The notes under the pieces were generated by a model. It was given only the letters and a program-made list of their open reading frames with translations, was not told the origin of the DNA and did no database searches. The translations under genes and the position numbers were made by a program. A stretch of 64,000 nt of DNA, from positions 172,434,310 through 172,498,309 of the forward strand of contig CP136064.1 in the NCBI GenBank assembly GCA_032622095.1, read 5' to 3'. This DNA is from Siphonodentalium dalli. Taxonomy: Eukaryota; Mollusca; Scaphopoda; Gadilida; Siphonodentaliidae. The stretch's first letter is position 1, and each line of letters starts with the position of its first letter. This document shows, piece by piece, positions 1-13,900 of this stretch.

Positions 1-105
1 TAATTGTTTTTGCAAATAAAAATAAATTTTGTCAAATTTGAGTTATTTTTGCATTTGGCAAATTTAGCAAGGGACAATGCAAACAAACTCTGTTCCCATG
101 GTAGT

Positions 106-562
106 TTAACCCTTTCTACACTAAATGAATTCTCCCACCCAGTTATAAAAGTATATATATTGGAATGGTCTCTATTCATTTGGAGGGGTGTTCAGGTAAT
201 ATGAGCAGTTGACAGACGATAGAAATTGCAGAAGGAATACTATTCATTGACCTATCGTTTGTTAAACTTATTATCTGAACATTTCCTGAGAGATACAGTA
301 TGCCCTAAATAATCGACTCCTTAACCATAACAGAATTATGGGTAATTTTTCAGGATTTAATCGGCAATATGGCTTGTTGCCATTCAACGGAAAGCTCTCA
401 CTGAGACCATTCTCACCGAGAGCTTTCCGATGAATGGCAACGTGCCATATTTCTGACTAAATCCTGAAAAATTACACATAATTCTGCTGTGGTTAAGGAG
501 TTGATTATTTAGGGCATTAAAGTAGTTACCCATCAATGAGTATTTAGTATAGAAAGGTTTAA
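106..562. mobile_element. TTAA-flanked piggyBac-like non-autonomous element, interrupted by a family A MITE
   Basis: Begins TTAACCCTTTCTACACTAAA and ends in TTTAGTATAGAAAGGTTTAA: inverted ends bounded by TTAA. CCCTTT termini and TTAA targets are typical of the piggyBac superfamily; no transposase is present. A family A MITE sits inside at 294-524. Related copies: 32907-33140, 60431-60701, and fragments at 12121-12178, 33422-33655, 45063-45216, 47819-48086 and 61450-61605. Confidence 0.7.
294..524. mobile_element. Family A MITE copy (full, nested)
   Basis: Both ~110-bp arms are present with a small loop, giving a hairpin of ~230 bp. The left end reads TACAGTATGCCCTAA; the right end (GGGCATTAAAGTA) is mutated. 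It lies inside the TTAA element 106-562. Confidence 0.85.
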
Positions 563-929
563 AGATATATTCAGGACTACAGTTTAATTTTCATGAATCC
601 TATTTTACTTCTTACTAAGATTCTAGTGCATGGAATTAACACGATTATAAGGAGAAGTGCTACCTCAAAGAAACTGTCTTGTGTGATATTGAATATTTCA
701 ACAATTTATTTCAGATAGTTTTTATCTTTTAGAGGACAACAATAATTATATTGTAAATTTTTACATAATAAAATGTGATGTCAACTGGCCTAAATGACAT
801 TATATTTTGGGATGTTTTTATCGTTCTTAATGCACCGTAGTTGATACAAGATTTGTAAATGGATATGTGTTTTTGCTCTAAAACATCTGTAAATCATCAG
901 AACAAGGCCATCTTAGAACAAGGCATGGC

Positions 930-1250
930 AAAATACGCCTGTGGTAATTTCAACAATGGGCCAATACTCAGTTGAAAAATGCCAGGCAGAACCCAAATTG
1001 GAACTTGACCTGTATTTTGGGCTAGTAAACTCACAAACCAAAGTTCATCCCATTCATTTCAGACTTACTAAACTTATCATCCGAAAACGAAAATTAAGTG
1101 CAAATTCCAACAAAAAGGGCCATAATTCTTGTAAAAATTGGCGGCCGGAACCCAAATTCAAACTTGACCTGTATTTTGTGCTAGAAAATCACATATCATA
1201 TTTCAGTCCAATCAGTTCAGACTTACTAAAGTCATCATCCAGAAAAAAAA
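930..1250. repeat. Dispersed repeat with two ~160-bp subunits (copy 1)
   Basis: Two related halves, each containing GGCGGAACCCAAATTC-like and CTTGACCTGTATTTTG motifs ~161 bp apart. The same arrangement recurs at 45800-46170. The short plus-strand open frame over it is not protein-like. Type of element unknown. Confidence 0.7.
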
Positions 1251-1747
1251 AGCGAACAGATGGCAAGACCAATAACATAATATATCTTTTCTTCAAGAGG
1301 GTGTATCATAATTATACAAAAGCAACAAACCATTTTGCTCTAAACTGCACTTCGGATTCCCACATCATGAATATTAATTAGTTTGCTTGACCTCATAAAT
1401 GTCAGGGCGACATCAAAGTAAAGTTAAGAAACAAACTTTGAAAATGACAGATTTCCCAACCAAAACAGACCAAAAGGCAAATTTTGTGCGATGGATAAAT
1501 AATATATGTAATAAATGCTATCGCTTAAATTGTTTATATTCGCTTGTGAATATGGCATCAATTGGACTAGGCGAACATCGCCCAATATATGCTCAAATCC
1601 CCCTAATGGTCAGAAACAGTTTAAGCAATGGCACTTAGCAACATATCCTATATATACTAGCTGTGATATTTAAAAAATATATTTCTGGTATGGTAACATT
1701 TTTTCTTTGTAGAAACGCCATAAGTACAATCTCAGAAATACACTTAC

Positions 1748-1948
1748 GGCCTCCTCGACTTGGCGTTTGTATGTCTTTAGTTTTCCATTCATCATATCCA
1801 GCGTCTGTTGGCAGCGCTCGAAGTTCTTCTTGTCCTCCTCACTCTGCAGGGTGACATCTTTGAGACGGCGATCTGCCTTGCGCATGTTCTTCTGAGTCTC
1901 AGCATGTCTCTTCTGCTCAGCATCAAGCTCAATCTCCAGATCTCTCAC
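1748..1948 (-). CDS. Myosin exon 27: distal tail, last exon in window
   Basis: 67 codons, phase 0: [39 protein letters not shown], ending YKRQVEEA at donor [20 protein letters not shown] is the assembly-competence-like region near the myosin tail end. The next exon (expected to begin near EEIAAINLAKY) is not within 1-1747, so it lies beyond the window edge. Confidence 0.96.
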
Positions 1949-4900
1949 CTAATAAGATCAAATGGTGTGTCAATAAAAGTATAAAGTACAGTAATGCCCT
2001 AATTAATCGACTTCTTAACCACAGCAGAATTATGGGTAATTTTTCAGGATTTAGTCGGAAATATTTCCGACTAAATCCTGAAAAATTACCCATAATTCTG
2101 CTGTGGTTAAGAAGTCAATTAATTAGGGCATTACTGTAGCTATCCACAACATGACAACACCCCAAATTTTATTTAATAACCCTCCTATAGTCATGCCCCA
2201 ACCAAATATTCTCTAATATGTATTAAACCCTGTCATCGTTCGAATCTTTTACAAAAATCATATTTAACCAAGTTCAAATTATTATACATATTTGACACCT
2301 CATGCCCATCATACCAAAACCTGCTTTTATTATTCAGTGAATTTATATTTGTTGTAGGGAGCGGAGATCACCTAAGTTTTCAGAACTTGTCCTCCAATCC
2401 TTTATATTTATGTATTAATACATTCATTATACATGACAATAAATATGTTCAAATCAAAAGCTATTCACAGAGGATATTGTAGGTAGATAATAGCCCAGAG
2501 TATGGTAGTGGAATATGTTCTTATTGTTAGGGTATGAGTATGTATACGTTTCCAATACTATTATCCATGTATATTGAATATTTATAGTAAATTACTTTGG
2601 TTTCTTCAAGTGAACTCTAGTAAAGTTTATAAAGATATTACTTTTTTCAGCTAAAGGAGGATATATTTCTCTCTATTATTTATGGTACTTTGGGTGGTCT
2701 TGGTATAGCTTACCCTTCCTTCTAGCCTAGCAATCTCCTTCCTTCCTCCCTTCAAGACGGCAGCCTCGGCTTCATCCAATCGGATTTGGAGGTCCTTGCA
2801 CTGTCCCTCAAACTTCTTTCGGAATTTCTCAATTGACTGAGAATGATCTTGTTCTTGTCTAAGTTCATCTGCCAATCGTTGAGCATCCGCAGCAGCTTTC
2901 TTGGCATTCTCATCTGAGCTTCTAACTTCTAAGCTTAGGTCCTCAAGGTCAGTCTGAATGATAGAGAATAGTCAGGGTTCCCAACAGGTTAGAACTAATC
3001 AAAATTTTAGGCCATTTCTCGACAACTTTCAAAGTCAATTCTCAGCCATTTTCATGTTTTTTTTTTAAACTCAGAATTAAATATTGGCAAAATGTTAATA
3101 TTGCTGAAAATCAAGGATATTCAAGGCACATTCAAGATATTCAAGCATGTTCTAGCCATTGAATGACCATTTGTCAAATTCAATGCTATTCCAGGTTTTC
3201 GCGGCCCAGCGGGAACCCTGATAATCCGTTAGCATGAAGCTTATTTTCTTGAAATAGAAGCAATAGCAGAATCAAGTAATTATAGTCTATTACTGATTAA
3301 TGATTGACTTTTTCTAATGAAAATAAATGATTATGAATTATAAAATTTGTACCAAGTTAGTCCCATGATTTGTAATAATGTAATTTTTGTCAAGTAATCT
3401 ATATGAGAACTGAATCTGAATTTGGCAAACCCACACTCGCCAGATGGGTGTTATATACTGTTGTGTAAAACTATATGGCGTCATTTCAATCTCTGTCTAT
3501 GCTGATATAGCTGACTGCCACACTGTTTGCCCCAACAATTGAGAATAGAAAACAATAATTTTGCATGTGATTTGGATATATATTTTTTTTAAATAACTAC
3601 ATAGATTAAGGTGTGGATGATAGGTAAAAGTAGCTGTTAACCCTTTCATGACGAGAGCTGCGCTGGTGCAGCAGTAAAGATCCTGTATCAGTGCATTCTA
3701 TTATATATGTGAGTCTCCCATAGGGAGCCTCACATATATAAGAGAATGCACAAGCTTACATGGTCAAGATAAATATTGTTAGGCTAATGTGTTCTCTTAT
3801 ATATGTGAGGCTCCCTACTCGCATATAAAGGAGAATGTATTGGCACAGGATTTTCGCAAAATTTCAGGAAGCTCCAGTCGTGGAAGGGTTAATGAAATTT
3901 GAGCACGAATTGATGGAAATTTTGGAAAATAAAATATATAATTCTATAAAAATGGATTGGTAAATTTCCACTTTATTCTAATTATCAAAATATTTAAAGA
4001 TGCATAATCCGAATTAAAGCTTGCGAATTACTATTTCCGTGGCTTCAGGGGTCAAAAATATTTTATTCGAGTCAAGGAACCCACCCATCAAAGTTCGGAG
4101 GGATATCATATATAAATTTGTTTAATCTATTATTTTTCACCACCGATAATTTTTAGTGGCCAAAATGTTGATAAATAACAGGTTTTGGGCAATTTTATGC
4201 TATAGTTGACTGTGGTTAGAATTATTTTTGGGCAATTAATCGATTCTGTTATAAAAAAAAGGTTGTTGTTGTTGGAATCTGATGATATGGGGACCATGTA
4301 ATCGGATTGAGTATCTTTAATGGAAATTGACTAAAATGATATTCTCACCTGCATTGCCTGCACATCACCTTCCAGTTTCCTCTTCTGTGATGTTGAAGAG
4401 TTCAATTGAGCTGTGACTTCATTCACTCGTCCCTCAGCATCAGCCAACTCGTTATCAGCTGTCTTTCTCGCTCTCTCTGCCTATAATTTGTAAAAAGAAA
4501 ATTCAGTTTTCAAAATAATGATATTGAATGTGTCACAACAACCACCTGGTACATCAAGAAAAATTTGGTGTGAAACCTACTGGTACTGCATGGAGATGAA
4601 GACATGTATCTATTATATATTTAGGAAGATCTGTTTGTGTGTGTGTGTGTGTGTGTGTCTGTGTGATCGCGATGGACTCGAAAACGGCCGAGCCGATTTC
4701 GATGAAACTTGGTATGTGGAGGTATTTTCGGCCGGGGGGTGGCATGGGTCTATTAATTTTCAGATCCGAGATCAACTTTTCACGTGCCGAGGTCAAATCT
4801 GTTTTTACGCCGTTTTGCGCTAATATATATCAGTTGTAGCGATATAGCGCGAATAATAAATTGCCAGTCATATAATTAGAATCTGTGGCGCTTCCTCTTT

Positions 4901-7900
4901 CCAATGATGTATCACATGCCTGTGTACGTTTAAAGTTTCTACCTTAATTATCGAGAAGAACGCAGGACCATGCTTCGCTCATCGAAAAACATTCCGTAAA
5001 TATATTACGCCATCAACAGATCGTGACGTGATCGCATTTAACTCTTAACTGGCCGATGTCGCGTTAACTCATCACCGGCCGAGGTATCTGCAAATGACAT
5101 TGGGCAATATATATATCTCGGAAACGGGTGGAGCTATCGACTTGAAATTTGGTATGTGAATGTATCTTGCCCCGGATACGAATTTTATCGGGTCGCCGAG
5201 CCCGTGCGACGCCAGCTTCACGCATGCGCAGACCAGATCTCGGAAATGGGTGGAGCTATCGACTTGAAATTTGGTTTTTGAATAACCCGGACGAAGTCGA
5301 GTCACCTTCTAGTATGGATATATATGGGAAACTTCACACATTTCTCATTTAAAGGAAATATTTTGTCCAAAATTTTTATTTTTTTTCATAATACTAATTA
5401 TATATATTTAAAATGCTCATTTCGCCAAGATAATTCAAAATCCAGTAGATAAATATTACTATTTTTCAAAGATTTACCCAGGTAAATCACATGACCGATC
5501 AGCTGATGGCAGGCTCACATGACTGTATTTTCTGGCAAGAATCACCTTTTTTTCTAACTGGTGACAGCGGTGGGCAGAGCTTAAAATAATTCCGACAATC
5601 GTGCAATGATTTGATAACATATGAGATATCGCAATCTTTTCTATTAAATGCCTTTATACAATAAATAAATAGTGATCACTAACTCTTTCGCTGCCACTCA
5701 GCACCACAGACGGATTCCCCACTGCCAAGCATACAACACATGTATACAAGCATTATATGGGTGGATATGAGTAACATGCCACCACCATAAATGTCATGTG
5801 ACCTTGATGGCCATCTTGGTTTGCACACTATTGCTACATTGAGGAAAATTCAGACATATTCATGATGTTATATAGCCTGGAACTTATAAGCATGTCATGT
5901 ATGTGCCCATCACTGGGGCTCATATATGTCACATTAACTAGACGGCCATATTTACACCTCATGTAGTACATGTACATGACATGTACCCATCCTGCTGGCA
6001 GCATGTACCCGATTTCGACTCAAGTCGCTATCAACAGTGTATGGGTAACTCGACTGTAGTCGTGATCGGCTGTGAAAGAGCTAAATAAAAACTGGTTGAA
6101 TGTGCTGATTATGAACTGGATTTGTTGGAATATTAGATTATATAACGAATATCGATGACTAAAGCGTACTTTGAAACAATAAAAGTGGAGTGAAATTATA
6201 TAGTTTATGAGGAAATCATACGAGTGGAATATGCAGTGCGAAACAAAATTGAGTTGTTTCTGCAATAAATAAAAGTTGGGCCTTCTAGCACCTTCTTCTT
6301 CGTTGTATAGTACAAACTTTGGAAGCTAATTTATACCCACGAAATATTGTCATACCGCTGTGCATCAGAGTGTAATTAAAAACCAATGATGCGTGATGGC
6401 TTATATTCTTCCTCTTTGTTTACTCACACAAAGTCTTTAATTTGTGTGGAGAAGAATATGATTGCCAGGAAATTAAACAATACTACATATAACGTGGTAG
6501 ACAGTAAAGAGAATTCCCAATTATGGAAATTGGCTTGTTTTTGAGGTATCATGTGTGCTTTTGTATGTGGTATTGTGACATTTGAATATAAAGAGTGTCC
6601 ATGCTTCCGTTTCCCAAAAGTGGTAGAGAATAAGGAGCGTTCTCAATTATAAGAACTTTGTTGTCTTTATCGAGGTAATACATAATGGGTGATTTGTATG
6701 TGGCTTGGTGGCATTTGAATATATGAATGATTGAGAACTTGGAAATAACTTACACAAAAACAACAAACGAAACACCTAATTATTGTTGACATTATTCTGC
6801 CCAGTGTTTTTATAATGTTTGTGCGCATATTAGGACAAAGTTATCCCACTGCCCTTACCACTCACTTTTGGGCCCATTTTATAGTGCAAACAATTTAGCA
6901 GTTTGACACTGACGAACAGTTGCTGAGTGATGACAATTCACTGAGTGAATAAGAGACTATCAAAGTACTAGTAACATATATTTAACAAACCAAACATGCC
7001 ACGGCATGTTATACATTGGCTGCAAATTTTTTTCGGCTTATTTATTATGAGATAGGAATGGGACTTGGGACATTTTAATCACAATCGGGAGGGCTTTCCG
7101 ATTGTGTTTGGTGGTATCTAGACCATATCAATCCTTTAAGCAGAGAACAATCATTTTCAATGTTTATTGAGGCAGGTATATATCCTCCAAACTAGAAGAA
7201 AATGCTTCTGTTAATGCCAAAATTTCAAAAGTTTCTTGCACGAGTTGGATTCATGGTCCATATCCTGGCTATTACCTGTTCAAGAGCAGTACGGACAGAT
7301 TCCAGGTCACCGTTCAGTAGCTGGTTCCTTCTCTCAGCAGTAGTGTGGCTATCACGGGCATCATCCCTGTTACGAACTTCATCGTCGATGGTAGTCTGCA
7401 TCTCCTGTAAACCATCACAAATATAAAGAGTGTATTAGAGACTCAATCAGTGTATTTATAGAGACTCAATCATGAAATACGAATCAACCATTTGGTGGGT
7501 GCATGAGTATGTCATATATGATGTCAGATCGTGGGTGAATACATTTTGCCAATAAACTGAGTATTATAACAAATAAATCAACAGCTAGTGCTGGGGCGGT
7601 TGTCCGGATATCCGGTTACCATTCGGTTACACGTGTCAACCAGTTGGAAGAGGCCACAACCGTATAACCGTACTTTTGATAACGATTGTACTATCATCGT
7701 AGTACTCTGTGTAAATGTTGCCGAAATCATTTACAGAAGTTTAAGTAACGAGAGTAAGTAATAAGAAGCGATTTGGACAGTTGATCGCTTGCCCGTTTGA
7801 TCACCGGCGGCTTTTCTAGACATGAAACCAACAACTACACTCTGTGTCAGTCTGCGATTCACTTGCTACACATTCGATGCCAATTTCCTTTGGCGGCCTT

Positions 7901-10900
7901 ACATGAAAGGTTGCGAGTCTGTGACGTTACGGCTGCATGCGCACTGCATGTGGCATAAATCAAAGCAATCAAGTCCAGACTTTTACTACGTCATCAATAG
8001 TCTGTCTATTTTGTTGATACTGTCCCCCCTTTGTCATTATCATTACTTAACTTTATTTCCTAAACACTGGCTGGGGCTTGTGTAATGAATCACGACAATT
8101 TAATTTTGTTTCAATTTGTTTATTAAATAATTGAAGTAACATCGTGAAGCCACTGTGATTAATACATACCTACCTATACCCAAACACTAGTAAACGTTAC
8201 TAAACAACAGTATACCTACCTTCAGTACCTTGTAGTTCACATGTTTGGGCTAATTATGCCCGGGATATACACGAGGAAGGAACTATATTTCATCGCGGAA
8301 GGTTTTGCAAGCAAGCGTTGTTTATGCGAAACTCCCGTAAACATTGATATACTAGCGACCACAAACGATTGCTCTATCACAAACCATCAGGAAATGGGAA
8401 TTATTGTGCACTACTAATATATATTATATTATAGTTTGTTTGGGCTCAAAACTGAATTAATTTATACACATTTACCACTATTTGGTCGCCGTAGCGGGAC
8501 CTCATTGTATGACCAAGACATCATTTGTGATCACATGTATATCAACGTTTCCGGGATGCGTAATCAACACTTGTTTTGCTGATATAGTGACCATTGTATT
8601 CAATCTCGTAATGATGGTCGTATAGTTATCCAGTTGTGATTAGGTTAATGCCCACGGTTAACAGGTTAGGAAAAAACCCAAACCGTCCCAGCACTACAAA
8701 CAGCATTAATTAATATCAAGCACGAATCAATATAAAGAGTAAGATGTATCATGCTAGACCAGTTATATTCCTTCTGATGATAACCTAAAAAGTCTACACC
8801 CTTTATCAATTAACCAAGAGTGAAAACCAATCTGATAGCCTTTGAGCAAACATACTATGATATGCTTAACCCTTTGAACCCGGCCAGAACGTAATTGCAT
8901 ATTATACGCGACTGGACGGTTTTCCGGTCACAACGTAATGTCATTCTACCATCGTCGCAGTGCTGCACTTTATTTTTTATATTTCAATAAATACTCAATA
9001 CCTACTGCATGTGCCTTGGGTCTCTTTAAAACTTGCAGTATATGAATATAACTTTGATTTAACTGACCTTGATTTGTTGATGAAGTTTCTTGTTGTTCTT
9101 CTCGGTATCAGCCTTCATGCGGTTAGATCCATCCAAAGCGGCCTCCAACTCGTTCATGTCACCCTCCAACTTCTTTCGGACTTTTAGGGCCTCATTCTTT
9201 CCCTTGGTTTCAGCTTCCAGGGTGGCGTTGATGGAATCGATCATGCGTGAATGGTTGCGGCTAAAGAAAGATTAGGTGAAATTGCAAATATATGTTTTTT
9301 CTGGAAACTACAGTAATACCCTAAGTAATCGACCCCGAGAGCTTTCCAATGAATGGCAACAAGCCATATTTCCGACTAAATCCTGAAAAGTTACCCATAA
9401 TTCTGCTGTGGTTAAGGGGTCGATTACTTAGGGCATTACTGTACATGAGAGCAACCATGTTTTAAGATATAATAAAACTTATCATTATTTGTGGCTATTA
9501 AAACAGTATGACGTAATGTGTTAGTATTCGGGTCAAAATTTGGCACTGAATGAGTTAAGGATATGTATCTCTTTCAAACAAGATTATAAAGTTTCAGGGG
9601 TATAAAATAATAGATATCAACTGAAGACACCTGTCCGGAAACGCTTCTTTCAATTAAATTAAATTTATTTTAAATGTTTTCTGGTATAATACATACAACC
9701 TTTTGGTGCAGTTTTACATGCTATTTTTAGAACAGAAACTTCATGTGATCATGTGGAAATATTCGGACTGCACCTGGAGCGTACTAAGAGGGAGAACTCT
9801 ATCTTGTTGGTACCCTCAATCAAGGAAAATTTCATTTGAACTAATAAATTTCACTAGTGTTGAAATGACTAGGGTATTTCATAGTCAACTAGTTGGCGGC
9901 CCTTAGTCGACTACTAGTCGACACCTACTATATATATAGAAAGATAAAAAACCCACACAGGATTATCATTATTATTTTCTTAGACATCGATGATCTGCCA
10001 ATTTCACAGCTGTTTGTCATCATAAATTGATTAAAACATGCATATTTATCATTATATTTATCGATGTTGACAGCCTATTAAGACAGGTAAGTATCATGAA
10101 CATCACTCATGTCATACAATATTGGGGTTAACTTGAAGTTATGTTCGTAAGCAATCCCGACAAAGTGACGGTCTTAAAATACTACAGAGCGACTTTGAAA
10201 CAGCTGGATGCAACAAGCTTCCTAATTTAACTTCCGGTGCATGCGCAGTCTATTTTTTGCCAGATAATATCACAACTGTAACATTTTAAGAAATTTTCCA
10301 GGAACTATAATATCTAACCGTTGGTCTACTTTAGGGGTGTGTGGTTGTAGGACAATGAGTCAATGACTTGATTAGAAATCTGACTGATATACTGGCATAA
10401 TCCAGCACAATATAATTATACCAGCGCCCAGTCAGGAGTGAAGTGAACACATGGTCACGTCGGAATTGGTTTGATCTTGTATCAGTCATCGCGTGGTCAA
10501 AATAACATATCTTTTGCAACATCGGATGTAGAATATCGTAGACCAAAGGTGCCACATTTTGAATATGGGAACGTGCTGTACAGTAAATTTGCTGTTGCGA
10601 CTTAGCCGAACAATGATTGTTCCAATCGATACATCAAAAGGGTCCAGTTTTTCCATCAAATAACTTATTATAACAGGTCGCTATCTCTTGCGTTATGACT
10701 GAATATCGAGATCAGAAACATGTTTATATAATACCATAACCACAACTAGGTGGTCGTATTTTGGGTTCAATCGCAATCGTTTGTGCTTTATACACACGGT
10801 CGACAATAAATATGGAAGTATACTGCATGCATTAATGATTGCTAGCAATGAAATATGGCGATTAGTCGACTAGGAGATTTCTGATTGATTATCGCAGAAA

Positions 10901-13900
10901 TTGTAGTTGACGCCAACTAATCATTTCAACACTAAATTTCACTGCGAATTACTCTTGGCTTCATCAGTTTTCGAAGCATCTGTCGGCGTATAGAAGTGTC
11001 TGATGCCAAATTACATACTGAAGCGAAATTATACTAAGTATGTAGTTCGGCATCATACACTACTATACGCCGACAGATGCATCGAAAACGACGTTGATTG
11101 CTTATAATTACGACAACCCGCATATTAGTTGGTGATTAAACTAGATTTTTTAAAGAAACTATATTAAAAACACTAAAATAGTAAAACTACCCAAGTGATA
11201 CTTGTGTCTGGACTTAACAAAAAAATGAATCACATTATTATAATCAATAAATTTGAAAAATGATCAAGGAAATATGGGTTGATACAAAAATCGGACTTGG
11301 CACTGAAAGGGCTAAATTTGATTCAGAGAATGCATCAGGTTTACTAACCGTGTGTTTTCAAACTCTTCGTCTTTCTCCTGTATTCTCCGGTCGACCTCCT
11401 GTTTGGTTTGTGAGATCTCCAGCTGTGCTCTCTGTACTTTGGCCTCCTCAGTTTCGAGAGCAGCTTCAGCTTCCTCAAGAGCCGCCTGCAGCTCATCCTT
11501 TTCCATTTCAAGACGTCTACGTGCCTTGTCGAGATCATGATGGCTACGTCCCTCCTCACCAATTTGGTCAGTAAGGTCGTGGATTTCATCTGAAAAAAAA
11601 AGAAAAAAATGAATATTAAAATAAAAAACTTTGATAATCAACAGAAGAACGTTGTCCAAAAACAACAGAATGAGTTAAAGTGATGTGAAACATTCGGCTG
11701 AGGTGTTCCGAACGGAATAACAAATAATCATGCCAAAATAAGTTATTTTTATAAATATGATATCCAGATAGTCAGAAAACAGTGTCATTGTTTTTAACAA
11801 AATACACGAATTGACTATTATTGGTGCAGTCATTGTTGTAATCGTTATGCCCAATAATGCATCCTGAATAGAGTAGTAAATATTTACATTGTGTGTAGTT
11901 CAACCATTGTGTTCTCTGAAATTGTACAGTTGATGTGGTTGGAATTTTCGTCAATAATAGTTCATTGCTACATTCTTCCAATGAGGATTGTTTTTTTTTC
12001 AATAAAATAAGTCCACACTATGTCCAGAAAAAAAGTCTGGACCATCTCCTGTCCTAAATAGACCAACAACTTGATGAATCCAACTTAAGTCACTGTCTTA
12101 CCATTTTTTTTCTTTCAAATTAACCCTTTCTATCTAAATACACATTATTGATGAGTAGTTCCCTTTAACTAAAAGACCAATATGATCGTACATGCCATGT
12201 ATTGGAGCAACAACACATGTATGCTGTGATTTAATATTACAAGCGACTCATACACAACAAAATTGATCTAAATAACGCTAATAAGTTTAAATCGCATAGA
12301 AATTCATCTGTTCATTGGTAGTTTACAATATTGAGAAAAAAGTTGTAGAATTGGTTTGTAAACCAGGCTATTAAATTGTTGTTGGCTTACTATGAATGTT
12401 CTTTCAGTGGCCAGGATATAACAGATTTAAAAAAAAAAAATTAAAAAAAAATTGAAGTCAGTAATTAAATTAGGCCATAGATATTAAGAGGAGCTAATTA
12501 TTAAATAATTTAATAATAAGCTGTCAAGTCACAGAATACTGTAAAATAGTTTAGTGTTGAAACGACTAGGGTATTTCGTAGTCGACTAATTGACAGTCAT
12601 AAATCGAGTCGAAGTCGACTAATTGACACTTCCATTTTACTATGTGGCTATTTAATACTATAAAATCACTGCGAGATAACTGTTGTTCCCATTTTTCGTG
12701 GGTGTTATGATCGGAAGACGGAAACTGGTGGCCGGTGCTACTAAATTAGTATCCATCCAGCTAATTAATACCAGGTGTCTTGGCTAAGTTAGTTTGCATT
12801 TCATTGTGTATAGTTTTCTTGTTTAATGTTGTGTTATGACACATTCATCATACCATATCCGGAAACATTAGTCCATACTCATACTGAATTAATTACACAC
12901 ATTGTGACAGAGAATGCAAATTGAAAGAACATCAAAGACATCAAAGAGTGGCTGCCAATATCCTTACCTTTGATCAGCCATTGCACAACGATGTTTATTT
13001 ATTGAGCGACACATTCAATTTCATAACTGGTGTTTGTGTAAGTAATTCTACTAAATAGCACAGCTTTTTTTTTTAAACTTTCAACACTGTCATTGCTGTT
13101 GTTGGTATATTGTATTGAACCATTGTTATAGCTGTTAAAAGATAGTGTGGGCATTGATTTAATGCAACTAATCGACTTGAGAATCTGAAGTCTAATCGAC
13201 TAGAGAATCTAAAGTCGACTTTTGGTGAAAAATTTGTCGACGTTGACTAATTGTTTCAACACTAAAATAGTTTGTTGTCGCTTAATTAACCATTAAGGTT
13301 ATTTGTTGCTAGACTTAATCTGTGCCGGTCACTCTTCCAGAAAACACAGGGGCACAAACTACAGTAATGCTTTAAGTAAATGACCCTTTAACCACATCAG
13401 AATTATGGGAAATTTTTCAGGATTTAGTCGGAAATATGGCTTGTTGTTATTCATCGGAAAGCACTCACCGTAATGCCCGAAGTATATGACCCTTTAACTA
13501 CAGCAGAATTATGGGACATTTTTCAGGATATATGGTAAAAAATATGGCTTGTTTCCATTCATAGGAAAGCTCTCACCGATCAATGACAATGAAGTTTCTC
13601 TTCAACTGGCATGGATGTATGATTGACAGGCGTTTGTTCCCAAGACATAATAGTTTCTCGCAAAGGATTTATTTGGTTCTATGGAAATTTATAATGGGAA
13701 ACTACAAGTTTTTTTTTACAAATACATGTACCAGGATTAAATTATCAGAAATAGCTCCCGTTTAGTTTAAATTTATGAGTTAAAACCACAAATATTGAAG
13801 CCAAATTTACAATAACACACATAATAGAATTTATCTTCCAAAAGTTTTGGTTATACTGCATAAACATAATTGAAACAAGAGTTATTTCTTGAATATAATT

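Noticed and set aside
941-1381. 146-codon plus-strand frame
   Set aside because: It lies on a dispersed repeat with two ~160-bp subunits; the other copy (45800-46170) keeps a different frame length and no protein-like conservation.
1-1747. Search for the final myosin tail exon (expected near EEIAAINLAKY)
   Set aside because: No matching reverse-strand wording or acceptor with the right phase was found; the exon must lie outside the window.
7822-8085. 87-codon frame inside the hAT-like element as a transposase remnant
   Set aside because: No RNase-H-like or BED-finger wording; probably chance in a non-autonomous element.
8866-9540. A TTAA element spanning exon 23, with ends TTAACCCTTTG and TGAATGAGTTAA
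   Set aside because: It would have to include an ancient conserved exon. The ends are only loosely complementary, so two unrelated half-ends are more likely.
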